Source: CAZULF01 sp964621215 (GTDB taxonomy: Bacteria; Pseudomonadota; Gammaproteobacteria; UBA1113). Taken from it: a stretch of DNA of 24,087 nucleotides. The stretch lies in assembly GCA_964621215.1 (NCBI GenBank), contig CAZULF010000024.1, positions 1-24,087 of the forward strand, written 5' to 3'. Numbering within the stretch: position 1 is the first letter of the stretch; the number at the start of each line of letters is the position of its first letter. Both the position numbers and the translations under genes were made by a program. Below are positions 16,101 to 23,404 of the stretch, one piece after another. The notes under the pieces are model-generated. The model was not told where the DNA came from and did not search any database. It saw nothing but the letters and a program-made list of their open reading frames with translations.

Positions 16101-16151
16101 AAGTGGACACTTATACACAAAAATTATAGTATAAGTGTCCACTTAATTCAA
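16101..16151 (-). promoter_or_regulatory. abiE promoter embedded in a 16-bp perfect inverted repeat operator
   Basis: Arms AAGTGGACACTTATAC (16101-16116) and GTATAAGTGTCCACTT (16129-16144) are exact reverse complements separated by 12 bp. On the minus strand, -35 TTGAAT (16151-16146), a 17-bp spacer that coincides with the distal arm, and a perfect -10 TATAAT (16128-16123) form a strong promoter. The predicted +1 (about 16116) is the first base of the proximal arm. Each arm is itself nearly palindromic (AAGTG-N2-CACTT), so it could bind a dimer, with centres 32 bp apart, about three helical turns. This fits the known negative autoregulation by AbiEi. Confidence 0.75.
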
Positions 16152-16167
16152 ATATACCGGTTTTTTG

Positions 16168-16196
16168 CTGTCAGTTTTTTGTACTTATAGTAAAAT
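16168..16196 (+). promoter_or_regulatory. Putative promoter of the 67-residue antitoxin-like gene
   Basis: CTGTCA (16168-16173, 4/6 match) and TAAAAT (16191-16196, 5/6 match) are 17 bp apart. Transcription would start about 25 nt before the ATG at 16228. The stretch TACTTATAGT at 16182-16191 is identical to one unit of the prlF upstream repeat array. The call rests on hexamer match only. Confidence 0.35.
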
Positions 16197-16227
16197 TGGT
16201 ATCAACACAGACTAAAGAGGAAATACT

Positions 16228-16431
16228 ATGAAAAAGAAACCCCTAACCAATAAATCAGGCGAAGTTCGAACGCTAACCCGTAAAGATCTTCGCGAAATGC
16301 GTGCAGCTAAAGATGTATTACCTGTTGAATTACTTACTGTTTTTGACGCATATGGCCATCGTGCATTGGTGAGCACATTATCTGATGAGTGGAATTCGGC
16401 TGATGATGACAAGGCTTATCGCGATTTATAA
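16228..16431 (+). CDS. Small antitoxin-like protein, no adjacent toxin
   Basis: A 67-residue, highly charged protein with a well-formed ribosome site (AGAGGAAA) before ATG 16228. Its start (KKKPLTNKSGEVRTLTRKDL ...) resembles the N-terminus of small DUF4415/BrnA-type antitoxins, and its end (DEWNSADDDKAYRDL) resembles the acidic tails of other small antitoxins; I judge both from memory of such families. The RNA-binding or DNA-binding C-terminal domain of a full BrnA is absent. No toxin gene follows on this strand: the next gene is a lipoprotein on the other strand. It is divergent from abiEi across 138 bp. It could be a remnant or solitary antitoxin, or an unrelated small regulator. Confidence 0.65.
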   Translation: MKKKPLTNKSGEVRTLTRKDLREMRAAKDVLPVELLTVFDAYGHRALVSTLSDEWNSADDDKAYRDL

Positions 16432-16434
16432 GCA

Positions 16435-16460
16435 TGAATGGAGCACTAACGCTCCATTCA
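16435..16460. terminator. Hairpin after the 67-residue gene (possible terminator)
   Basis: A 10-bp perfect stem TGAATGGAGC/GCTCCATTCA (16435-16444/16451-16460) closes a 6-nt loop ACTAAC, starting 3 bp after the stop codon at 16431. There is no clean T-run after it, only an AT-rich stretch, so it may be a weak terminator or an mRNA-stabilising 3' hairpin. It lies between the converging ends of the 67-residue gene and the lipoprotein gene. Confidence 0.5.
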
Positions 16461-16525
16461 ACTACATGATTATATTACTATGATAAAAAATATTTACTGA
16501 TTCAAACTTAATCCACATCTATCTA

Positions 16526-16960
16526 TCATGAACTCACAATATGCCATTGACCCGCGCCATCGCGGCAAGCGGTGCCATAAACCGTATTGCTTTGGCCTGC
16601 ACCGTTCGTCGATGCAGTCGTGAAGTCACGGCATGGATCACCCGTTGGGCTATTGAAGGTACGAGTTGGAGTTACGGAGAAAGCGACTTTGCTTGAAGGA
16701 TTAGTCCAAGATGTGCCTTGACCAGTACGGTTGGTTTCAAGTGCCTGATTCAGCTTAGCCCGATCCACGCTATCCATGGAGCTGCCGGTTGAACCACTTA
16801 ATGTCCCACTCGCCATCGTTCCTGCTGGCATTGTATTCGCCTTTGGAGTCGTTGTGGGAGGCGCTGTGCTTGAACTAGATTGACTATTAAACATACTATA
16901 GCATCCGGCAACCGTCATACTTGCCAAGATGGTTAATAACAAAGTATACAGTGATTTCAT
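16526..16960 (-). CDS. Surface lipoprotein of the RT0821/Lpp0805 type
   Basis: A 144-residue predicted outer-membrane lipoprotein. The signal peptide ends in the lipobox TVAGC, so the mature protein begins at the Cys at about residue 20. A Ser/Thr/Pro/Gly-rich linker (about 25-65) follows. The C-terminal domain contains SWTNPSSKVAFSVTPTRTF, DPCRDFTT and VYGTACRDGAGQWHIV, the pattern of RT0821/Lpp0805-like surface antigens of Rickettsia and Legionella; two cysteines (in PCRDF and ACRDG) probably form a disulfide. The glycine-zipper segment found in many relatives is missing. ATG 16960 (GGGGA upstream) gives a standard lipoprotein signal; ATG 16975, with GAGAG upstream, is an alternative. Function is unknown; the family may have a structural or envelope role. 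Confidence 0.82.
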   Translation of the reverse strand: MKSLYTLLLTILASMTVAGCYSMFNSQSSSSTAPPTTTPKANTMPAGTMASGTLSGSTGSSMDSVDRAKLNQALETNRTGQGTSWTNPSSKVAFSVTPTRTFNSPTGDPCRDFTTASTNGAGQSNTVYGTACRDGAGQWHIVSS

Positions 16961-17023
16961 TTTCAAATTCCCCATTTTATCTCTCGAACTAGGAGCAGTG
17001 AACTCCCTTCCTATTTAATAATA

Positions 17024-20000
17024 TTAGCCGCTTTTAAAAAAAGCGTCATCTTGTAACGCAAAATATTTATAATGTTCACCACTTTCCAGTGCCGACACAA
17101 TCGCACTTGCTCCTGGTAACGTAGTAGTGTAACAGATGTGGTGTTGCAATGCCGCACGACGAACTGGATAAGAATCAGCCACTGCCTGCCGTGTATCGAC
17201 GGTATTGATTATTAATGACACAGCTTGATTTTTGATTAAATCGACTATGTGCGGCCGTCCTTCGTGAACTTTGCTCACTTCCTCACAGTCTATGCTCGCT
17301 GCACGGATAGCTTGAGCCGTACCGTGAGTGGCTACTAAAGTAAAACTCATCACAGCCAGACGTTTGGCTAAGATCACTGCTTCAGCTTTATCTTCATCCC
17401 TCACGCTAATAAATATTTGTCCACTTCGCGGTAATGCCTGTCCGCTTGCCCACATCGCTTTACCGAAAGCCTGTCCAAAGGTTGCCGCTCGCCCCATTAC
17501 TTCACCTGTTGATTTCATTTCTGGCCCAAGTATGGGATCCACATCGGGAAATTTAATAAAAGGAAATACGGGAAATTTTATGGAGTATCCATTTGTGTTT
17601 AATTGCGAAGGTAAGACGAATTCGGATAATGGATGTTGCAACATAAGTAACGTCGCGATTTTAATGACCGGCACACCCGTGGTTTTAGCAACAAACGGCA
17701 CAGTACGGGATGCACGTGGATTTACTTCTAATATATAAATCGTCTCTTGTTGAATGGCAAACTGCACATTCATCAAGCCAATAACCTTCAATGCTTGTGC
17801 TAACATTTTTGTTTGTTTAACTAATTCGTGTTGGATTTCATGTGATAAATTAAATGGCGGTAAGCTACACGCTGAATCACCAGAATGCACACCGGCTTGT
17901 TCTATGTGTTGCATAATACCCGCAATAACAACTTGATTACCATCGCAGAGGGCGTCGACATCCACTTCAATCGCATTTTCTAAAAACTGATCGATGAGTA
18001 CAGGACTTTTTGCTGATGCACTTAAGGCATTTACTAAGTAATCTGCTAATTCTTCCGAGGTATACACTACTTTCATCGCATGACCGCCAATAACATAGGA
18101 TGGTCGAACTAATAAAGGATAAGTTAAATTGGTTGCTGCTTGTAAACCTTCTGCCAATGTTCGCACGGCTGCGCATGCAGGTTGACGCAAACCTAATTGT
18201 GTAATCAATGCAGAAAAACGTTCGCGATCTTCCGCGATATCAATCGATTCCGTAGATGTGCCTAAAATAGTAAAACCCGCCGCTTCTATTGCATGGGCTA
18301 ATTTAAGCGGGGTTTGGCCACCTAATTGCACAATGACACCAAATGGTTTTTCACACTCTAAAATAGCTAACACATATTCTTCCGCTAATGGCTCGAAATA
18401 CAAACGATCGGCTGTATCGTAATCAGTAGATACCGTTTCTGGATTGCAATTAATCATTATCGTTTGATAGCCCGCTTCGCGTAACGCTAATGTTGCATGA
18501 ACACAACAATAATCAAACTCAATACCTTGACCAATGCGATTGGGACCACTGCCAAGAATTACCACTTTTTTGCGATCATTCGGTAAAGCTTCACATTGTT
18601 GTTGATAAGTAGAGTATAAATAAGCGGTATGGGTACTGAATTCAGCGGCACAACTGTCTACGCGTTTGAAAGTGGGTTTGACCCCATATTGTTTTCGTTG
18701 CTGTCGGACTGTGTGCTCATTGCTATTGATCAAATCAGCAATACGATAATCAGAAAATCCTTGCTGTTTTAGCTGAATAAAATCTTCTGTCATTAATTGC
18801 GATAAGGTAACGTGTTGTAACGCTTGCTCGGTTGCAATCAAATCAGCAATTTGTGCTAAAAACCACGGATCAATCGCTGTTAATTGATGCACATCTTCTA
18901 CGGTAAATTGATGACGAAAGGCATCAGCAATATAAAATAATCGTTCTGCTCCGGGGTTATGCAATGCGGCGCGCAGCACGTTATGTGGATCTTCTGTGCC
19001 AGGTGTTATTTTGGGTGTTAACCCATGCGCGCCAGTTTCTAAACTGGCGATGGCTTTTTGTAAACTCTGTTGGAAATTTTGACCTAACGCCATCACCTCA
19101 CCGACCGATTTCATTTGTGTCGTCAGTGTTGCATCTGCCTGCGGAAATTTTTCAAAATGAAAACGAGGGATTTTAGTAACGACATAGTCGATAGTCGGCT
19201 CAAACGAAACCGGAATCACCCCAGCTGTCATATCATTGCGAATTTCATCTAAGGTATAACCCACCGCTAATTTAGCCGCTACTTTGGCAATAGGAAAACC
19301 TGTCGCTTTGGAAGCTAATGCAGATGAACGTGAAACCCGCGGATTCATTTCAATCACTAACATTCGACCCGTTTGTGGATGGAGGGCGAATTGCACATTG
19401 GCACCGCCAGTTTCCACACCAATTTCACGCACAATAGCAATGGCAGCATTACGCATGTGTTGATATTCTTTGTCGGTGAGGGTTTGCGCTGGCGCAACAG
19501 TAATCGAATCGCCGGTGTGAATACCCACCGGATCGACATTTTCAATGGAACACACAATAATACAATTGTCTTGTGTATCGCGTACGACTTCTAATTCAAA
19601 CTCTTTCCAACCTAAAATTGATTCTTCAATTAATAACTCATGATTAGCCGAAGATTCTAACCCTCGTTCACAAATAGTGATGAATTCATCGAGATTATAA
19701 GTAATGCCACCACCAGTTCCGCCCAAGGTATAGGATGGACGAATCACTACCGGAAATCCCATTTCAGTTTGAGCCGCTAATGCTTCTGCCATCGTGTAGG
19801 CCGTTTTTGATCGTGCAACCTCCAAACCAATATTATGCATGGCTTGACGAAATAAATGTCGATCTTCCGCTTTTTCAATCGCGGCTTTAGAGGCGCCGAT
19901 TAATTCAATGTGATGCTTTGCCAACACCCCGTGCTCAGCTAAAGCTAATGCACAATTTAATGCGGTTTGTCCACCCATAGTCGGTAATAATGCATCGGGT

Positions 20001-20245
20001 TTTTCTTTGGCAATAATGTCTGCCACGACTTGCCACGTGATGGGTTCAATATAAGTCGCATCGGCTAACTCTGGATCGGTCATGATAGTCGCTGGATTAG
20101 AGTTAACTAAAATTACACGATAACCTTCTTCTTTTAAGGCTTTGCAAGCTTGCACGCCGGAGTAATCAAATTCGCAGGCTTGACCGATGATAATCGGCCC
20201 TGCACCTAAAATAAGAATGGAATGAATATCTTGACGTTTAGGCAT
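17024..20245 (-). CDS. carB: Carbamoyl-phosphate synthase large subunit
   Basis: A 1073-residue subunit, the same length as E. coli CarB, that makes carbamoyl phosphate from bicarbonate, ammonia and two ATP for arginine and pyrimidine synthesis. It has two homologous halves: the first (about 1-550) begins RQDIHSILILGAGPIIIGQACEFDYSG and holds one ATP-grasp site, and the second begins KVVILGSGPNRIGQGIEFDY and holds the carbamate-phosphorylating site. The C-terminal MGS-like allosteric domain (about 935-1073) includes FTLVATHGTAQAIRAASI and VSLIINTVDTRQAVADSYPVRRAAL. The start is ATG 20245, with AAGGAG 8 nt upstream; a GTG three codons earlier is less likely. The start overlaps the carA stop by 8 bp (ATGCCTAA), so the subunits are translationally coupled. 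Confidence 0.98.
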   Translation of the reverse strand: MPKRQDIHSILILGAGPIIIGQACEFDYSGVQACKALKEEGYRVILVNSNPATIMTDPELADATYIEPITWQVVADIIAKEKPDALLPTMGGQTALNCALALAEHGVLAKHHIELIGASKAAIEKAEDRHLFRQAMHNIGLEVARSKTAYTMAEALAAQTEMGFPVVIRPSYTLGGTGGGITYNLDEFITICERGLESSANHELLIEESILGWKEFELEVVRDTQDNCIIVCSIENVDPVGIHTGDSITVAPAQTLTDKEYQHMRNAAIAIVREIGVETGGANVQFALHPQTGRMLVIEMNPRVSRSSALASKATGFPIAKVAAKLAVGYTLDEIRNDMTAGVIPVSFEPTIDYVVTKIPRFHFEKFPQADATLTTQMKSVGEVMALGQNFQQSLQKAIASLETGAHGLTPKITPGTEDPHNVLRAALHNPGAERLFYIADAFRHQFTVEDVHQLTAIDPWFLAQIADLIATEQALQHVTLSQLMTEDFIQLKQQGFSDYRIADLINSNEHTVRQQRKQYGVKPTFKRVDSCAAEFSTHTAYLYSTYQQQCEALPNDRKKVVILGSGPNRIGQGIEFDYCCVHATLALREAGYQTIMINCNPETVSTDYDTADRLYFEPLAEEYVLAILECEKPFGVIVQLGGQTPLKLAHAIEAAGFTILGTSTESIDIAEDRERFSALITQLGLRQPACAAVRTLAEGLQAATNLTYPLLVRPSYVIGGHAMKVVYTSEELADYLVNALSASAKSPVLIDQFLENAIEVDVDALCDGNQVVIAGIMQHIEQAGVHSGDSACSLPPFNLSHEIQHELVKQTKMLAQALKVIGLMNVQFAIQQETIYILEVNPRASRTVPFVAKTTGVPVIKIATLLMLQHPLSEFVLPSQLNTNGYSIKFPVFPFIKFPDVDPILGPEMKSTGEVMGRAATFGQAFGKAMWASGQALPRSGQIFISVRDEDKAEAVILAKRLAVMSFTLVATHGTAQAIRAASIDCEEVSKVHEGRPHIVDLIKNQAVSLIINTVDTRQAVADSYPVRRAALQHHICYTTTLPGASAIVSALESGEHYKYFALQDDAFFKSG

Positions 20246-21443
20246 TCGCTTCACTCCTTGTTTTAGAGTTGGAGGAATGCGATGACACTAAGGTGAGAAA
20301 TTCTGCAAAAATAATTTCTGCATCATTAGGGCCGGGATTCGCTTCGGGATGGCCTTGGAAACTCAGTATAGGCTTATTAACATGTTTGAAACCTTGAATG
20401 GTATTATCAAACAGCGAGCGATATGTAATGCGTAATTTTGGCGGTAAGGTTGTTTCATCCACGGCAAAATTATGATTTTGACTAGTGATGTGAACTTTTC
20501 CGGTCGTTAAGTTTAATACTGGATGATTCGCACCGTGATGACCAAATTTCATTTTTTCGGTTTTAGCACCGCAGGCTAAAGCTAATAATTGATGGCCTAA
20601 ACAAATACCTAGGATAGGAATATCAGAATGTATCATCTGCTGTACATTGGCAATAATATCATGGCATACCGCAGGATCGCCCGGACCATTGGACAGCACA
20701 ACACCATCAGGATGCAGTGCTAACAAATCATTAATCGATGTTGTTGCCGGAACCACGGTGACACGACAGCCGTAATTCACTAACATGCGTAAAATAGATA
20801 GCTTCACACCAAAATCATACACCACAATGTGCGGGGTTTTTGGGTTAGCTGTTTGTGTGTTCGCTGTTCCCAATTTCAAACAACCCTCGGACCAGGTATA
20901 GATTTCTTGTGTTGATACTAATCGTGTTAAATCCTGTCCGTTTTTCTCTGCTGCTGCACGTGCGAATGCAATCGCCTGCTCAGGCTCAGCATCAATTGAC
21001 ATAATACATCCCGCTAAAGTTCCTTTGCTTCGCAACAAATGGGTTAGTTGTCGCGTATCGATACCGGCAATACCAATCATCTTGTTGTGTTGTAACCACT
21101 CTGTCAGCGCTTGCGTTGCACGCCAATTACTCGCTGCGGTAGGCATTTCACGCAAGATACAACCCTTGGCCCAGACGGTGTGGGATTCTCTATCTTGTAG
21201 ATTGACTCCTACATTGCCGATATGAGGGTAAGTAAAAGTAATAAGCTGTTCAGCATAAGACGGATCCGTCAAAATTTCCTGATAACCCGACATAGCGGTA
21301 TTAAACACAACCTCGCCTGTCGCAATCCCGACATGACCAATCGCCTGCCCCCAAAAGAGGGAGCCGTCCGCCAAGGCTAGCAAGGCTACAGGTGTTTTTG
21401 CAGGGAAAATACTAATCTTTATAACTCCGTGAAAGATATTCAA
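20238..21443 (-). CDS. carA: Carbamoyl-phosphate synthase small (glutaminase) subunit
   Basis: This subunit hydrolyses glutamine and passes ammonia to CarB. The N-terminal CPSase domain includes GEVVFNTAMSGYQEILTDPSY. The class I glutamine amidotransferase domain has nucleophile C281 in LGICLGHQLLALACG and the partners H365 and E367 in FQGHPEANPGP (numbered from TTG 21443). The start is uncertain: no ATG or GTG lies near the expected N-terminus. The coordinates use TTG 21443, which has no ribosome site and lies about 7 nt from the predicted transcription start. A GGAG at 21428-21425 is instead placed 8 nt before an ATT codon (21416), which would give 392 residues. E. coli carA also starts with TTG, so an unusual start is not unprecedented. 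Confidence 0.95.
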   Translation of the reverse strand: MNIFHGVIKISIFPAKTPVALLALADGSLFWGQAIGHVGIATGEVVFNTAMSGYQEILTDPSYAEQLITFTYPHIGNVGVNLQDRESHTVWAKGCILREMPTAASNWRATQALTEWLQHNKMIGIAGIDTRQLTHLLRSKGTLAGCIMSIDAEPEQAIAFARAAAEKNGQDLTRLVSTQEIYTWSEGCLKLGTANTQTANPKTPHIVVYDFGVKLSILRMLVNYGCRVTVVPATTSINDLLALHPDGVVLSNGPGDPAVCHDIIANVQQMIHSDIPILGICLGHQLLALACGAKTEKMKFGHHGANHPVLNLTTGKVHITSQNHNFAVDETTLPPKLRITYRSLFDNTIQGFKHVNKPILSFQGHPEANPGPNDAEIIFAEFLTLVSSHSSNSKTRSEANA

Positions 21444-21462
21444 TTAAGATGGCGTCATTATA
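21425..21462 (-). promoter_or_regulatory. carA -10 element and ribosome binding site
   Basis: A perfect TATAAT lies at 21462-21457 on the minus strand, with no good -35 match 16-18 bp upstream, so an activator or an AT-rich UP contact may be needed. Transcription would begin near 21450. The first clear Shine-Dalgarno sequence is GGAG at 21428-21425, followed 8 nt later by ATT 21416. No pyrimidine attenuator or ARG box is recognisable by eye. Confidence 0.5.
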
Positions 21463-21497
21463 CCTATTGAGGGGGATTTTTGCACATTAAAACTCTC

Positions 21498-21588
21498 GTC
21501 GTCCCGCGATTTATTCGCGGGATCCAGGGTATATCGATGCGTTCTGGATACCGCGTCCCACGGCTTGTCCGCGGGACATGGTACGACG
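21498..21588. repeat. REPIN-like composite palindrome, rearranged copy, between carA and lgt
   Basis: The left hairpin is canonical: GTCGTCCCGCG-ATTTATT-CGCGGGATCCAG. The spacer contains TATCGATG, like the other copies. The right half begins TGGATACCGCG and ends TACGACG, but between them it holds an extra hairpin, GTCCCACGG-CTTGT-CCGCGGGAC, as if one REP had been inserted into or recombined with another. The element lies in the 223-bp divergent gap, upstream of both the carA and lgt promoters. Confidence 0.78.
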
Positions 21589-21609
21589 TGGTTTTAAGCA
21601 GAGTACAAT

Positions 21610-21638
21610 TTGTTCGAAATTGGCGGTTGTGGTAAAAT
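21610..21638 (+). promoter_or_regulatory. Putative lgt promoter
   Basis: TTGTTC (21610-21615) and TAAAAT (21633-21638) are 17 bp apart, placing the transcript start near 21645. This lies downstream of the in-frame ATG at 21637 and upstream of ATG 21667, which supports the latter as the lgt start. The promoter sits just outside the palindromic repeat. Confidence 0.45.
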
Positions 21639-21666
21639 GAACACTTATCAAAACTGGAAATACCCT

Positions 21667-22476
21667 ATGCTGCATTACCCAAACATCAATCCCATCGCCC
21701 TCCAAATAGGCTTTTTCAAAATTCATTGGTATGGTTTGATGTATTTAATCGGAATTATTGGCGGTTGGGCCTTATTACGTTTGCGCGGCAAAAAGCGGCC
21801 TGAGCTTGGTTGGAATGGTGAGCAGATTGGCGATTTAGTGTTTTATGCTACCTTAGGCGTCGTGCTGGGTGGGCGCGTCGGTTATATGCTGTTTTATGAT
21901 TTTTCAACATGGCTGGCTCATCCGCTGTCTTTATTCAAAATCTGGGAAGGTGGCATGTCATTTCATGGTGGCTTGCTAGGTGTGCTGCTCAGTATGTGGA
22001 TTTTTGCACGCAAAACCGGCAAAAACTTTATGGACATCATGGATTTTATCGCACCGGTCGTTCCTATTGGTTTAGCGGCTGGACGATTAGGCAATTTTAT
22101 TAATGGTGAATTGTGGGGTCGCGTAACCGATGTTCCTTGGGCTATGGTATTTCCCAACGGCGGTGATTTGCCACGGCATCCATCGCAACTGTATGAATTT
22201 TTGCTCGAAGGCGTGGTGTTATTTATTTTGCTCTGGTGGTTCTCCAGTAAACCGCGCCCGCGTTGCGCCATCTCCGGCGTATTTGCTTTAGGTTATGGCA
22301 TCGCCCGCTTCACCTGCGAATTCTTCCGCCAACCCGATATCCAAAAAGGTTTCATCGCGTTTGATTGGCTAACCATGGGACAGTTGCTATGTATTCCCAT
22401 GATTCTTGTTGGTATTGGTTTGTTATATGTCGCTTATAGGGCTAATACATCCAGTATCGCTTGGATAAAGCGCTAG
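21667..22476 (+). CDS. lgt: Prolipoprotein diacylglyceryl transferase
   Basis: A 269-residue inner-membrane enzyme with about seven helices that transfers diacylglycerol from phosphatidylglycerol to the lipobox cysteine of prolipoproteins. The Lgt signature GRLGNFINGELWGR starts at about residue 139 (R140, N143 and E148). The essential histidine is H100 in SFHGGLLG, RHPSQLYE lies at about 170-177, and HWYGLMY near residue 20 is also conserved. I start at ATG 21667 (GGAAA 8 nt upstream) because the N-terminus then matches other Lgt proteins; the frame is open from 21610. The lipoprotein encoded at 16526-16960 is a likely substrate. The gene converges with the unknown gene at 22481 across 4 bp with no visible terminator. 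Confidence 0.97.
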   Translation: MLHYPNINPIALQIGFFKIHWYGLMYLIGIIGGWALLRLRGKKRPELGWNGEQIGDLVFYATLGVVLGGRVGYMLFYDFSTWLAHPLSLFKIWEGGMSFHGGLLGVLLSMWIFARKTGKNFMDIMDFIAPVVPIGLAAGRLGNFINGELWGRVTDVPWAMVFPNGGDLPRHPSQLYEFLLEGVVLFILLWWFSSKPRPRCAISGVFALGYGIARFTCEFFRQPDIQKGFIAFDWLTMGQLLCIPMILVGIGLLYVAYRANTSSIAWIKR

Positions 22477-22480
22477 CGGA

Positions 22481-23311
22481 TTATGGTTGAAAACCACGAT
22501 CAATATTTCGACTTAACCATTTTTCGAACTCTTGATTCCTAACTGTTATAGGTTTAACGTCGTCTTTCTTAAGTGACGTCGGTAATTGTATTCCCTCTTG
22601 TTCAGCTATCTCAATAAATTTTTTTCTAGTTTCCATCGTTGTAAAACTAAATGTAGTCATTAATGGCATAACTTTAGATGTTATTTCAGTGGATGATAGA
22701 TCTGAATATTTATCTTGTATTTGCTGCAAACTTTTAAATACGCTCTCTTGCAAAGCTGAAGTTGCTTGATTATTAGATGATGCCATAACTCCAGAAGCTG
22801 GAGTAAATTTAGTTGGCCCTTGATTCGACTTTCCTAATGCTCCATCTAAATCAAGTGTTCTCGTTTTTTCATCGTCAGTAGAACCTTTTTTCGAAGTTTG
22901 ATCTTTAAATAAGGATTGCTGACGTAAATGTGGAAATAACTCCTTAGTTTCTTGCAGTGATTGGGCTTGCTGCCTTTTAGCTTCTTCATGTGCACTACGT
23001 TTTATTTCAAAAGCAGCTTGTTCTTCCGCAGATAACTCTCCTAAATTCTGTTCAGGAATTATTTCAAGTATTTCGTTCAATTCTTCCTCTGAAAAAATAG
23101 TTCCTAAATAATCCAAAATTTCCATATATTGCTGATAATTCAAAACCGGATTTTTTAATAATTGGGATAAGGTATTAACTTGTTCTACATCAGTCAAACT
23201 TCTGTACGGTTCACCCAACATCAACGGATGTTGAAAATATAATCGATATTCACCACCATCCAATTCTTTTAATGTCATTGTTAATTCTTTGTATTTTGTT
23301 ACTTTTGTCAT
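22481..23311 (-). CDS. Hydrophilic protein of unknown function
   Basis: I do not recognise this 276-residue protein. It has no signal peptide and no membrane helix. Residues 1-90 look folded and helical (LSQLLKNPVLNYQQYMEILDYLG, EEELNEILEII). Residues 92-122 are rich in Glu, Ala, Gln and Lys and could form a coiled coil. Residues 130-185 are a polar Ser/Thr/Lys/Asn/Gln linker. Residues 186-276 form a second helical segment ending in WLSRNIDRGFQP. ATG 23311 has AGGGAA 8 nt upstream. Such composition is common among host-directed effectors of Legionellales, but nothing here proves secretion. The promoter probably uses TATAAT at about 23348-23343 on the minus strand. It stands alone between lgt and brnT. 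Confidence 0.75.
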   Translation of the reverse strand: MTKVTKYKELTMTLKELDGGEYRLYFQHPLMLGEPYRSLTDVEQVNTLSQLLKNPVLNYQQYMEILDYLGTIFSEEELNEILEIIPEQNLGELSAEEQAAFEIKRSAHEEAKRQQAQSLQETKELFPHLRQQSLFKDQTSKKGSTDDEKTRTLDLDGALGKSNQGPTKFTPASGVMASSNNQATSALQESVFKSLQQIQDKYSDLSSTEITSKVMPLMTTFSFTTMETRKKFIEIAEQEGIQLPTSLKKDDVKPITVRNQEFEKWLSRNIDRGFQP

Positions 23312-23319
23312 TGAAGTTC

Positions 23320-23339
23320 CCTTATATCTCTTTATAAGG
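23320..23339 (-). promoter_or_regulatory. Inverted repeat covering the ribosome site of the unknown gene
   Basis: CCTTATA (23320-23326) and TATAAGG (23333-23339) are perfect inverted repeats separated by 6 bp. In the minus-strand transcript the second arm includes the AAGG of the Shine-Dalgarno sequence, so the RNA hairpin could hide the ribosome site. The same DNA could alternatively be a repressor site just downstream of the -10. Confidence 0.45.
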
Positions 23340-23404
23340 ATAATTATAGTATATAAATCATTAAAAAATATTTCTCCGATGAGACATTATTAGCAGTATT
23401 TTTA

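Noticed and set aside
16990..17010. Short GGAG/CTCC inverted repeat between the lipoprotein gene and carB as a carB terminator
   Set aside because: The stem is only 4-5 bp and no T-run follows it on the carB strand.
21610..21666. Longer Lgt start at 21610 or 21637
   Set aside because: The predicted transcript start (about 21645) lies downstream of both, and the N-terminus from 21667 matches the family.
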